From Skermanella rosea (GTDB lineage: Bacteria; Pseudomonadota; Alphaproteobacteria; Azospirillales; Azospirillaceae): DNA of 64,000 nucleotides. The stretch covers positions 5,325,471 to 5,389,470 of the forward strand of contig NZ_CP086111.1 in the NCBI RefSeq assembly GCF_016806835.2. The letters are read 5' to 3'. Each line of letters opens with the position of its first letter. Position 1 is the stretch's first letter. A model generated the notes under the pieces. That model was given only the letters and a program-made list of their open reading frames with translations, was not told the origin of the DNA and ran no database searches. A program made the translations under genes and the position numbers. Shown one piece after another: positions 33,971-42,360 of the stretch.

Positions 33971-34969
33971 ATGAAGCGCATTGTCCTGAACGCATTGGGG
34001 CCGTTGGTCGGCGCGCTGCTGGCCGGAGGGGTGTTTTCGCTGCCGGCGGCGGCACAGACCGAGCTGAAGTTCGGCCATGTCGGGGCGCCGGGGTCGCTGT
34101 TCGACCAGTCGGCCAACGAGTTCGCCAAGCGGGCCAACGAGAAGCTGGGCAACAAGGCCAAGGTGGTCGTGTTCGGGTCCAGCCAACTCGGCACCGACGA
34201 GCAGATGCTGCAGAAGCTGCGGCTGGGAACCATCGACTTCGCCCTGCCCTCCACCGTGATGTCGACGGTGTCGGACGTCTTCGGGCTGTTCGAGATGCCG
34301 TACCTGGTCAAGGACCGGGAGCACATGAAGCGGATCGCCGAGGACGTGTTCTGGCCCTCGTTGGCCCCGGCGGCGGAGAAGCAGGGCTACAAGATCATCG
34401 GCCTGTGGGAGAACGGCTTCCGCCACGTCACCACCAACACCCGCCCGATCGAGAAGCCCGAGGACCTGAAAGGCATCAAGCTGCGCGTGCCGGGCGGCAA
34501 ATGGCGGGTCCGGATGTTCCAGAGCTATGGCGCGAACCCCAGCCCGATGGCGTTCTCGGAATTGTTCGTGGCGTTGCAGACCGGCGTGATGGACGGGCAG
34601 GAGAACCCGCTGACGCAGATCCACAGCTCCAAGCTCCAGGAAGTCCAGAAGTTCCTGTCCATGACCGGCCACGTCTATACCCCAGCATATGTGACCGTGG
34701 GCAGCCGCAAATGGGCCAGCCTGCCGGCCGACGTGCGGCAGGTCCTGGAGGAAACGGCCCGGGAAACGCAGGCCTTCGTCTATGAAACGGCGGCGCGCAT
34801 GGACGAGGAACTGGAGACCAAGCTGCGCGACGAGGGCATGCAGGTGAACGAGGTGGACAAGGACGCCTTCGTCAAGGCGAGCGAGCCGATCTACCGCGAC
34901 TTCTCCGACGAGGTCCCGGCCGCCAAGACCATGGTCGAGAAGGCCGTCGAACTCGGCAAGTCATCGTAA
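33971..34969 (+). CDS. TRAP transporter substrate-binding protein (DctP family)
   Basis: Periplasmic binding protein of 332 aa with a Sec signal peptide (about residues 1-28, ending LPAAAQ). The DctP family landmarks are FGHVGAPGSLFDQSANEFA at the mature start, a central GIKLRVPGGKW containing the conserved carboxylate-binding arginine, and GVMDGQENP. TRAP binding proteins capture organic acids for Na+-driven import by the QM membrane pair encoded next. ATG at 33971 follows GAGGGGAGGG. The downstream crotonase and CoA-transferase suggest the ligand is a carboxylic acid that becomes a CoA thioester. Confidence 0.95.
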   Translation: MKRIVLNALGPLVGALLAGGVFSLPAAAQTELKFGHVGAPGSLFDQSANEFAKRANEKLGNKAKVVVFGSSQLGTDEQMLQKLRLGTIDFALPSTVMSTVSDVFGLFEMPYLVKDREHMKRIAEDVFWPSLAPAAEKQGYKIIGLWENGFRHVTTNTRPIEKPEDLKGIKLRVPGGKWRVRMFQSYGANPSPMAFSELFVALQTGVMDGQENPLTQIHSSKLQEVQKFLSMTGHVYTPAYVTVGSRKWASLPADVRQVLEETARETQAFVYETAARMDEELETKLRDEGMQVNEVDKDAFVKASEPIYRDFSDEVPAAKTMVEKAVELGKSS

Positions 34970-34985
34970 AGACCGGATCTCCGAC

Positions 34986-35558
34986 ATGGCGAATTCCTCA
35001 TCATCCCTGGCGCTGATGCGCACGGGTTTCGAACGTTTCCTCGCCGCCATCGTGATCGTCCTGCTGGTCGGCATGACGGCGGTCGTGTTCGGGGCGGTGG
35101 TGTTCCGCAAGCTGGGCGCGTCGCTGGTCTGGTATGACGAGGTCGCCTCGATCCTGCTGGCTTGGCTGACCTATTACGGGTCGGCGCTGGCGGCGCTGAA
35201 GCGGTCCCATATCGGCTTTCCCGGACTGATCGCCGCCATGCCGCCGGCGCTGCGGCTGCCGGTCGTGATCCTGGCCGAGGTCATCGTGATCGGCTTCTTC
35301 GTGCTGCTGGCCTGGGTCGGCATCGAGGTGCTGGGATATCTGGAAGGCTTGACGCTGGTCAGCCTGCCGTGGGTGCCGGTCTGGTTCACCCAGTCGGTGA
35401 TCCCGATCGGCGCCGTGCTGTTCATCATCGCCGAGCTGATGAACCTGCCGGAAATCCTGCGGGAGGCGCGCGGGCACGGGCCGATCCACGATCCCGAGAT
35501 CCCGCCCGAACTGCTGAATCCCGACCTGCTGAAAGATGCCCGGGGGGCCGAGCGATGA
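34986..35558 (+). CDS. TRAP transporter small permease (DctQ family)
   Basis: Membrane protein of 190 aa with four helices. The segment VWYDEVASILLAWLTYYGSALA is the DctQ signature region, followed by RSHIGF. It forms the small subunit of the TRAP translocator with the large permease. It starts 17 bp after the dctP stop, and its stop overlaps the large-subunit ATG by 4 nt. The soluble tail of about 30 residues after the last helix is unremarkable. Confidence 0.93.
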   Translation: MANSSSSLALMRTGFERFLAAIVIVLLVGMTAVVFGAVVFRKLGASLVWYDEVASILLAWLTYYGSALAALKRSHIGFPGLIAAMPPALRLPVVILAEVIVIGFFVLLAWVGIEVLGYLEGLTLVSLPWVPVWFTQSVIPIGAVLFIIAELMNLPEILREARGHGPIHDPEIPPELLNPDLLKDARGAER

Positions 35559-36838
35559 CCCTGCTGTACATGGCGGCCGGGCTGTTCGGCCTGGTCCTGA
35601 TCAACGTGCCGATCGCGGTGGCGCTGGGCGTCGTGTCGGTGGTCGCGATGCTGCTGTCGTCGGGAACGGCGACGCTGCCCAACATGGCGATGGTGCTGTA
35701 CGACGGCGCCACCAGCTTCCCGCTGCTGGCGATCCCGCTGTTCATCTTCGCGGGTGCCATCATGAACTCGGCCGGCATCTCGCGCCGGCTGATCGCCTTC
35801 GCCTCGGCGCTGGTCGGTTTCGTGCGCGGCGGGCTCGCCATGGTCAACGTGGCGACTTCCCTGTTCTTCGCGGAAATCTCGGGCTCGGCGGTGGCCGACG
35901 TGGCGGCGATCGGGTCGATCCTGATCCCTGCCATGAAGAAGAGGGGCTATCCCGCCACCTTCGCCGCCGCCATCACCTCGTCGGCGGCGACGCTGGCGGT
36001 GATCATCCCGCCGTCGATCCCCATGATCCTCTATGCGGTGATGTCGGGCAGCTCTGTGGTGCAGCTCTTCGTGGCCGGCATCGTGCCGGGCCTGCTGGGG
36101 GCGGCCGGGCTGATGGGGCTGGCCTACGGGTTCGCGGTCCGCCGCAACTACCCGGTGGAGGAGATGTTCCGGGTCAGCCGGGTGAAGGAGACCTTCCGCG
36201 AGGCGGTCTGGGCCTTCACCATGCCGGTCATCATCCTGGGCGGCATCTTCGGCGGCTGGTTCACCGCGACGGAGGGCGCGGCCCTGGCCGTGGTGGCGGC
36301 CCTGTTCCTGGGGACGGTGGTCTACCGCGAGCTGGACCTGGCGCACCTGTACGACGCGATCCTGGAAGGCGGCATCCAGACCGCCGTGGTGATGCTTCTG
36401 GTCGCCACCTCGGCCCTGATGGGCACCTACCTGACCGAGCAGCAGGTGCCGCAGCAGCTTGCCCAGGCGGTGGCCGACTTCACCAACAACCGCTACGTCG
36501 TGCTGGCGCTGCTGAACGTCATCTTCCTGCTGGCCGGCCTGTTCCTGCACTCGGCCGCGGCGATCATCCTGATCGTTCCGATCGTCATGCCGCTGGTCAA
36601 CCTGGTGGGCATCGACCCGGTGCATTTCGGCATCATCGTGACGCTGAACCTGGGCATCGGACAGCAGACGCCGCCGGTCGCCAGCGTGCTGGTGACGGCC
36701 TGCTCGATCGCCAAGGCCGACATCTGGGCCGTCAGCAAGGTGAACATCTACTTCATCGGCGTGCTGATGGCGGTGCTGCTGCTGTCCACATACGTGCCGA
36801 TCGTGCCGATGGGTCTGGTCGAGCTGTTCTACCGATAA
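35555..36838 (+). CDS. TRAP transporter large permease (DctM family)
   Basis: Inner-membrane protein of 427 aa with about 12 hydrophobic segments, the length normal for DctM. Landmarks include LLAIPLFIFAGAIMNSAGIS, FFAEISGSAVADVAAIGS (shortened family motif), ITSSAATLAVIIPPSIPMI and LGIGQQTPPVASVL near the C-terminus. It carries the substrate and Na+ sites by homology to SiaM. The start at 35555 overlaps the dctQ stop; frames beginning earlier run in the wrong phase through dctQ. Confidence 0.95.
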   Translation: MTLLYMAAGLFGLVLINVPIAVALGVVSVVAMLLSSGTATLPNMAMVLYDGATSFPLLAIPLFIFAGAIMNSAGISRRLIAFASALVGFVRGGLAMVNVATSLFFAEISGSAVADVAAIGSILIPAMKKRGYPATFAAAITSSAATLAVIIPPSIPMILYAVMSGSSVVQLFVAGIVPGLLGAAGLMGLAYGFAVRRNYPVEEMFRVSRVKETFREAVWAFTMPVIILGGIFGGWFTATEGAALAVVAALFLGTVVYRELDLAHLYDAILEGGIQTAVVMLLVATSALMGTYLTEQQVPQQLAQAVADFTNNRYVVLALLNVIFLLAGLFLHSAAAIILIVPIVMPLVNLVGIDPVHFGIIVTLNLGIGQQTPPVASVLVTACSIAKADIWAVSKVNIYFIGVLMAVLLLSTYVPIVPMGLVELFYR

Positions 36839-36866
36839 GCATACTAAGCACACAGGGGGGAAACCC

Positions 36867-37646
36867 GTGGAAAACCTGATCCTGACCGAGCACCATGGCC
36901 CGGTCGTCACCGTCACCCTGAACCGGCCGGACAAGCTGAACGCCTTCACCAAGTCCATGTGGCAGCGCCTGGGCGAGGTGATGCGGCGGCTGTCGGACGA
37001 CGACTCCGTCCGGTGCATCGTCTTGCGGGGCGCCGGGGACCGGGCGTTCAGCCCCGGCAACGACATCTCGGAGTTCGAGAACGAACGGTCCAACTCCGAG
37101 CAGGCCAGCGCCTACGGCAAGATCATCGCCGGCACGCTGGACGCGATGCGGACGTGCCGTCACCCGACGGTGGCGCTGATCAAGGGGATCTGCGTCGGCG
37201 GCGGGCTGGAGATCGCGGGAAGCTGCGACATCCGCATCTGCGGCACGTCGAGCCGGTTCGGCGCGCCCATCAACAAGCTGGGGCTGGTGATGGGCTATGC
37301 CGAGCTGGACGCGCTGATAGCCTTGGCCGGCCGCTCCACCGCGCTGGAGATCCTGCTGGAAGGCCGGATCTTCGGGGCGGCCGAGGCGAAGGACAAGGGC
37401 CTGGTCACCCGCGTGGTGGACGACGCCGAGGTGGACAAGGAGGCCATGGCGACCGCCCGGCGGATTTCCGAAGGCGCGCCGCTGGTCGCCCGCTGGCACA
37501 AGAAGTTCGCCCGGCGGCTGGCCGAGGGCTCGCCGCTGAGCGAGGCTGAGATGGACGAGGGGTACGCCTGCTACGACACGGAGGATTTCCGGATCGGGTA
37601 CCGCGCCTTCCTCGACAAGGTGAAGCCAGAGTTCAAGGGACGCTGA
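36867..37646 (+). CDS. Enoyl-CoA hydratase/isomerase (crotonase) family protein
   Basis: Crotonase-fold protein of 259 aa. Oxyanion-hole segments are visible at RAFSPGNDIS and GICVGGGLEIAGSCD. The glutamate that follows FGAP in canonical enoyl-CoA hydratase is replaced here (FGAPINKLG), while the later ALEILLEG glutamate region is kept, so the reaction may not be simple hydration. GTG at 36867 is preceded by CAGGGGGG. It lies 28 bp after the TRAP permease and 3 bp before the CoA-transferase, consistent with acting on a CoA ester of the imported acid. Confidence 0.9.
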   Translation: MENLILTEHHGPVVTVTLNRPDKLNAFTKSMWQRLGEVMRRLSDDDSVRCIVLRGAGDRAFSPGNDISEFENERSNSEQASAYGKIIAGTLDAMRTCRHPTVALIKGICVGGGLEIAGSCDIRICGTSSRFGAPINKLGLVMGYAELDALIALAGRSTALEILLEGRIFGAAEAKDKGLVTRVVDDAEVDKEAMATARRISEGAPLVARWHKKFARRLAEGSPLSEAEMDEGYACYDTEDFRIGYRAFLDKVKPEFKGR

Positions 37647-37649
37647 TCG

Positions 37650-38858
37650 ATGCTTGCTGATCGGACGGGGCCGCTGAAGGGGCTCAAGGTCGTCGAACTC
37701 GCCCACATCATGGCCGGCCCGGTGTGCGGGCTGTTCCTGGCGGACCTGGGGGCCGACGTCATCAAGGTGGAGAAGATCCCCGGCGGCGACGACAGCCGCC
37801 GGTTCCTGCCGCCGGACATCGAGGGCGAGTCCGCCGCCTTCATGATGATGAACCGCAACAAGCGCGGCATCGCCATCGACCTGAAGACGGCGGACGGCAA
37901 GGCGGCGCTGGAGCGGCTGCTGATGGACGCCGACGTGGTGATCGAGAACTACCGGCAGGACACCATGGACCGGCTGGGGCTGGGATACGAGAGCCTGCGG
38001 GAGCGGAACCCCCGGCTGATCTACTGCGCGGTGTCGGGCTTCGGGCGGACGGGTCCCTATGCCGACCGGGGCGGCTTCGACCTGATCGCCCAGGGCATGA
38101 GCGGGATCATGAGCATCACCGGGGAGGCGCCGGGCCGGCCGCCGGTCAAGGTGGGCGCGCCGTTGACGGACATCACGGCGGGGATCCTGGCGGCGCTGGG
38201 GGTGGTCAGCGCGGTCGTGGCGCGGGCTTCGACAGGCAGGGGGCAGTTGGTCGATACCTCTCTGTTCGAGGCGGGGATCGTCCACACCTACTGGCAATCG
38301 GCGATCTGCTTCGCGACCGGCGCGTCGCCGGGTCCGATGGGGTCGGCCCATCCGCTGAACGCGCCGTACCAGGCGTTCGAGACGGCGGACGGCTGGATCA
38401 ACGTGGGCGCCGCGAACCAGACCAACTGGCTGAAGCTGGTCGACGTGCTGGAGGCGCGGGAGCTGCTGGACGATCCGCGGTTCGCCGACAACCGGCGGCG
38501 GATGAACAACCTGGAGGATCTGGTGGAGGCGCTGACCGTCCATTTCCGCCATCGGACCACGGCGGAGTGGCTGGAGCGCCTGAACGCCGCCGGCGTGCCG
38601 GCCGGGCCGGTGCTGTCGATCGCCGAGATGCACGCCGACCCGCAGACGCTGGCGCGGGAGATGGTGGTCGAGGTGGACCACCCGGTCGCCGGGGCGGTCA
38701 AGGCGCTGGGGCTGCCGATCAAGCTATCCGACACGCCGGGCGGGGTCTTCGGGCCGGCGCCGCGGTTCGGGGAACATACGGCGGAGGTGCTGGCGGAGCA
38801 CGGGTTCGGCGAGGAGGAGATCCGGCGGATGACGGAGGCGGGGGCGGTGGGGGGTTGA
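37650..38858 (+). CDS. CaiB/BaiF family (class III) CoA-transferase
   Basis: Protein of 402 aa of the formyl-CoA-transferase type. It starts with LKVVELAHIMAGPVCGLFLADLGADVIKVEKI (shortened in family terms to the GxADVIKVE motif). The catalytic aspartate is probably Asp174 in PLTDITAG. Other landmarks are VIENYRQDTMDRLGLGYE and SGFGRTGPYADRGGFD. It transfers CoA between carboxylic acids. Placed last in the TRAP-crotonase operon, it probably activates the imported acid using a product CoA ester as donor. Candidate substrates are branched or hydroxy-acids; none is provable from sequence. Confidence 0.94.
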   Translation: MLADRTGPLKGLKVVELAHIMAGPVCGLFLADLGADVIKVEKIPGGDDSRRFLPPDIEGESAAFMMMNRNKRGIAIDLKTADGKAALERLLMDADVVIENYRQDTMDRLGLGYESLRERNPRLIYCAVSGFGRTGPYADRGGFDLIAQGMSGIMSITGEAPGRPPVKVGAPLTDITAGILAALGVVSAVVARASTGRGQLVDTSLFEAGIVHTYWQSAICFATGASPGPMGSAHPLNAPYQAFETADGWINVGAANQTNWLKLVDVLEARELLDDPRFADNRRRMNNLEDLVEALTVHFRHRTTAEWLERLNAAGVPAGPVLSIAEMHADPQTLAREMVVEVDHPVAGAVKALGLPIKLSDTPGGVFGPAPRFGEHTAEVLAEHGFGEEEIRRMTEAGAVGG

Positions 38859-38870
38859 AAGGGGTTGGGC

Positions 38871-38890
38871 CGCAGATGGACACAGATGGG
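38871..38890 (+). repeat. Left arm of the 20-bp inverted repeat around the GxxExxY gene
   Basis: CGCAGATGGACACAGATGGG, identical to the reverse complement of 39269-39288. It ends 2 bp before the stop codon of the enclosed gene and 12 bp after the CoA-transferase stop. Confidence 0.85.
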
Positions 38891-38892
38891 CG

Positions 38893-39273
38893 CTACGCGC
38901 CCTGTAGAATGATGCGTTGATACTGGATGCGGGGCTTGCCGAAACTAATGAGCAGGGCGATAGGTATTCTGCCTGCCTTCAGGTAATTGAGGGTTTGGGC
39001 GACATGGGCGGGCGACAGGGTTTCGGTACATTTCAGCTCGATGATCATCCTGTCTTCGACCATGATATCCGCGAAGTATCGGCCAACCTCGTCTCCTTTA
39101 TAAAATACTGGGAAAGGCACTTCCTCACGTGCATGGATTTCCCGGCGGGTCAGTTCCGCGACCAGTGCCCGCCTGTAGACTATTTCAAGAAACCCATGAC
39201 CAAGAATGTTCGAAACTTCAAAAGCCGCACCAAGAACCGCATGCGACAGACGATCCCGCTCATCGATACCCAT
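38893..39273 (-). CDS. GxxExxY protein (PD-(D/E)XK-like)
   Basis: Protein of 126 aa with the naming motif GFLEIVY at about residues 27-33. The following charged core VEDRMIIELKCTETLSPAHV (Asp/Glu...ExK pattern) and QTLNYLKAGRIPIALLISFG agree with the PDDEXK_3 nuclease-like family. Its biological role is unknown. The ATG at 39273 lies inside the right inverted-repeat arm and the stop is 2 bp inside the left arm, so gene and repeats form one unit of about 420 bp. It is on the strand opposite to the TRAP operon, has no normal ribosome-binding site and is less GC-rich than its neighbours. Confidence 0.9.
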   Translation of the reverse strand: MGIDERDRLSHAVLGAAFEVSNILGHGFLEIVYRRALVAELTRREIHAREEVPFPVFYKGDEVGRYFADIMVEDRMIIELKCTETLSPAHVAQTLNYLKAGRIPIALLISFGKPRIQYQRIILQGA

Positions 39274-39288
39274 CTGTGTCCATCTGCG
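39269..39288 (-). repeat. Right arm of the 20-bp inverted repeat around the GxxExxY gene
   Basis: Perfect reverse complement of 38871-38890. It overlaps the start codon (39271-39273) of the GxxExxY gene, and CCACAGATGCACG-type sequence continues beyond it to about 39300. Confidence 0.85.
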
Positions 39289-39316
39289 TGCATCTGTGGA
39301 TAAATAATCCTGGAAC

Positions 39317-39799
39317 TTACGCAGGGAGGTGATGCAGCGGCAATGCGGTCTCGTAGCGCACCTGTTTCAATGCGAAGCTGGATTTGATGCTGGAGACGCC
39401 GGGTATTCGGGTCAGGTGGGTCTTGAGGAAATGTTCGTAGGCCGCGAGGTCGGGGACGACTACGCGGAGCAGGTAATCTGCTTCTCCCGTCATCAGGTAA
39501 CATTCCAGCACCTCCGGCCGATGCATGATCGCGGCCTCGAAGGCGTCGAGACGTTCTTCGATCTGCTTTTCCAGCGTGACGCTGACGAACACGTTTACCG
39601 GAAGGTCCACGGTCGAGGGATCGACCAGCGCCACGTAGGTGCGGATCACCCCGCTTTCCTCCAGCGCCTTGACCCGGCGGAGGCAGGGCGAGGGCGACAG
39701 GCCGATGGCGGAGGCGAGGTCGTTGTTGGCGATCCGGCCGTCCTTCTGGAGACGGGCGAGGATCTTCCGGTCGATGGCGTCGAGGCTGGGTTTTGGCAT
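39317..39799 (-). CDS. Lrp/AsnC family transcriptional regulator
   Basis: Protein of 160 aa. The N-terminal helix-turn-helix (LDAIDRKILARLQKDGRIANNDLA, then SPSPCLRRVKALEESGVI) and the C-terminal RAM ligand-binding domain with CYLMTGEADYLLRVVVPD are complete. Lrp-type proteins sense amino acids or 2-oxoacids. ATG at 39799 is chosen because 25 upstream residues are unrelated to the family. It is divergent from the E1 dehydrogenase gene with a 134-bp shared promoter region, so control of that gene is likely, as with MdeR and MdeB in Pseudomonas putida. Confidence 0.94.
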   Translation of the reverse strand: MPKPSLDAIDRKILARLQKDGRIANNDLASAIGLSPSPCLRRVKALEESGVIRTYVALVDPSTVDLPVNVFVSVTLEKQIEERLDAFEAAIMHRPEVLECYLMTGEADYLLRVVVPDLAAYEHFLKTHLTRIPGVSSIKSSFALKQVRYETALPLHHLPA

Positions 39800-39933
39800 C
39801 GGATGGCGTGAAGATGCTTTGTCATGGCATGCGATGCCAAAAGGATGGCATCTGACGGCGCAGTTCGCAACCATTTGCCCAGGCGCCGGTGTTATCGTGG
39901 TGGCCTGTCCTCATCCTGGGAAGCGAAGCGGAA

Positions 39934-42360
39934 ATGGTTGACTCAACGACCATCGAACACGGTGCCGATACCGTCGAATGCCTGCGCGAGCTGGAGCGCA
40001 AGATCCTCTGGCTGGCGTCCTGGACGATCCACAATGCCAATCATGTCCGGCCCAACCTGGACGGGCTTAAGGTAGGCGGGCACCAGGCTTCGTCGGCCTC
40101 CCTGGCGACGATCATGACGGCGCTGTATTTCGCGGCCCTGCGGCCGGAGGACCGGGTCGCGGTTAAGCCGCACGCGAGCCCGATCTTCCACGCGATCCAA
40201 TACCTGATGGGCAACCAGACGCGCGAGAAGCTGGAGAATTTCCGGGGCTACAAGGGCGCGCAGAGCTATCCGTCGCGGACCAAGGACGTGGACGACGTCG
40301 ATTTCTCGACCGGGTCGGTGGGCATGGGCGTCGCCCAGACGCTGTTCTCGTCCCTGGTCCAGGATTACCTGAAGGCCCGGGGATGGGCCTCCTCGATCCC
40401 GGAGGGGCGCATGGTCGCCCTGATCGGCGATGCCGAGATGGACGAGGGCAACATCTTCGAGGCGCTGCTGGAAGGCTGGAAGCACGGCCTGCGCAACACC
40501 TGGTGGATCGTCGACTACAACAGGCAGAGCCTGGACGCGGTGATCCGGGAAGGTTTGTGGGAGCGGCTGGAAGGCATCTTCCGCAACTTCGGCTGGGACG
40601 TCGTGATCCTGAAGCACGGCAGGCTGATGCGGGAGGCGTTCGCCGAGGAGGGCGGCGACCGGCTGCGGGAGTGGATCGACACCTGCCCGAACCAGCTCTA
40701 TTCCGCCCTGACCTTCCAGGGCGGTGCGGCGTGGCGCCGGCGGCTGATGGACGATCTTGGCGACCAGGGAACCGTGTCCCGGCTGATCGAGCGGCGCTCC
40801 GACGGGGAGTTGGCGGACCTGATGGGCAACCTGGGCGGCCACGACCTGCCGTCGCTGCTGGAAGCCTTCGAGGCGGCGCGGCGGCATGACCGGCCGGTGT
40901 GCTTCATCGCCTATACGGTCAAGGGGTTCGGGCTGCCGCTGGCGGGGCACAAGGACAACCATGCGGGGCTGCTGACTCCCGCGCAGATGGAGGCGTTCCG
41001 CGACGGGCTGAAGATCCGGCCGGGGCACGAGTGGGACCGCTTCGAAGGGCTGGGGATCGGGGAGGACCGGCTGTCGGCGTTCCTGGACACCGTGCCGTTC
41101 TTCGCCAAGGGGCCGCGGCGCTATTCGGCCCCGGTGGTTCCGGTGCCGGAGGCTTTGGAAGTTCCGAAGCAGAAGGCGCTGTCCACCCAGGCGGGCTTCG
41201 GGCTGATCATGAACGAGCTGGGGCGGACCAAGGAGGGGCTGGCGGAGCGGATCGTGACGACGGCGCCGGACGTGACGGTGTCCACGAACCTGGGGTCCTG
41301 GGTGAACCGGCGCGGGCTGTTCGCCAAGGAGGCCATGGCCGACCTGTTCAAGAAGGAGCGCATCCCGTCCACATACAGCTGGGACTTCTCGCCCGACGGG
41401 CAGCATTTCGAGCTGGGCATCGCCGAGGCGAACCTGTTCACCATGCTGTCGGCGCTGGGGCTGTCCCATTCGGTGTTCGGGGAGCGGCTGCTGCCGATCG
41501 GCACGGTGTACGACCCCTTTATCTATCGTGGCGCCGACGCGATGAACTATGCCTGCTACCAGGATGCCCGATTCATGCTGGTGGCGACGCCGGCCGGCGT
41601 GACCCTGGCGCCGGAAGGCGGGGCTCACCAGTCGATCGGGACGCCGCTGGTCGGCATGGCGCAGGACGGGCTGGCCTATTTCGAGCCGGCCTTCGTGGAC
41701 GAGCTGGGCGTCATCATGCGCTGGGCGTTCGACTACATGCAGCGGAACGGCGAGGGCCAGCCGGACGAGCGGAACTGGCTGAGGGACGAGACCGGCGGTG
41801 CCGTCTACCTGCGCCTGTCGTCGCGCACGCTGGAGCAGCCGGGCCGGGACATGGCGCCGGAGCTTCGGCAGGACATCATCGACGGCGCCTACTGGATGCG
41901 GCGGCCGGGGCCGAACTGCCAGGTGGTGGTGGCCTATACCGGCGCGGTGGCGCCCGAGGCGATCGAGGCGGTCGGGCTGATGGCCGAGGACCGGCGCGAC
42001 GTGGGGCTGCTCGCCATCACCTCGGCCGACCGGCTGCACGGCGGCTGGAGCGCCGCCCAGCGGGCGCGGGAGCGCGGGCTGGTGCATGCCCGATCGCATG
42101 TCGAGCGGCTGCTGGACGGCGTGCCGTCCAACTGCGGCATGGTGACGGTGATCGACGGGCATCCGGCGACGCTGGGCTGGCTGGGATCGGTCCACGGCCA
42201 CCGGACGCGGGCGCTGGGGGTCGAGCATTTCGGCCAGACCGGCACCATCGCCGATCTGTACCGGCATTTCGGCATCGATGCCCAGGGCATCGTGCTGGCG
42301 GCCCAGGCTACCGCGGCCGGCCGGCCGATCCGGCATCTCCATACGATCGGGGGCCGCTGA
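39934..42360 (+). CDS. AceE/MdeB-like thiamine-diphosphate 2-oxoacid dehydrogenase E1 (homodimeric)
   Basis: Protein of 808 aa, shorter than E. coli AceE (887). The N-terminal half contains LDGLKVGGHQASSASLATIMTALYF (shortened), ASPIFHAIQYLMG and the ThDP site IGDAEMDEGN at about 165-174 with VDYNRQSLD some 25 residues later. The central part has TNLGSWVNRRG and FELGIAEANLF (conserved glutamate for ThDP activation). The family decarboxylates pyruvate or 2-oxobutyrate and needs E2/E3 partners, which are not in the window. MdeB, next to an Lrp-type regulator, acts on 2-oxobutyrate, so that substrate is possible. The 3' end overlaps the opposite-strand gene by 53 bp. Confidence 0.88.
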   Translation: MVDSTTIEHGADTVECLRELERKILWLASWTIHNANHVRPNLDGLKVGGHQASSASLATIMTALYFAALRPEDRVAVKPHASPIFHAIQYLMGNQTREKLENFRGYKGAQSYPSRTKDVDDVDFSTGSVGMGVAQTLFSSLVQDYLKARGWASSIPEGRMVALIGDAEMDEGNIFEALLEGWKHGLRNTWWIVDYNRQSLDAVIREGLWERLEGIFRNFGWDVVILKHGRLMREAFAEEGGDRLREWIDTCPNQLYSALTFQGGAAWRRRLMDDLGDQGTVSRLIERRSDGELADLMGNLGGHDLPSLLEAFEAARRHDRPVCFIAYTVKGFGLPLAGHKDNHAGLLTPAQMEAFRDGLKIRPGHEWDRFEGLGIGEDRLSAFLDTVPFFAKGPRRYSAPVVPVPEALEVPKQKALSTQAGFGLIMNELGRTKEGLAERIVTTAPDVTVSTNLGSWVNRRGLFAKEAMADLFKKERIPSTYSWDFSPDGQHFELGIAEANLFTMLSALGLSHSVFGERLLPIGTVYDPFIYRGADAMNYACYQDARFMLVATPAGVTLAPEGGAHQSIGTPLVGMAQDGLAYFEPAFVDELGVIMRWAFDYMQRNGEGQPDERNWLRDETGGAVYLRLSSRTLEQPGRDMAPELRQDIIDGAYWMRRPGPNCQVVVAYTGAVAPEAIEAVGLMAEDRRDVGLLAITSADRLHGGWSAAQRARERGLVHARSHVERLLDGVPSNCGMVTVIDGHPATLGWLGSVHGHRTRALGVEHFGQTGTIADLYRHFGIDAQGIVLAAQATAAGRPIRHLHTIGGR

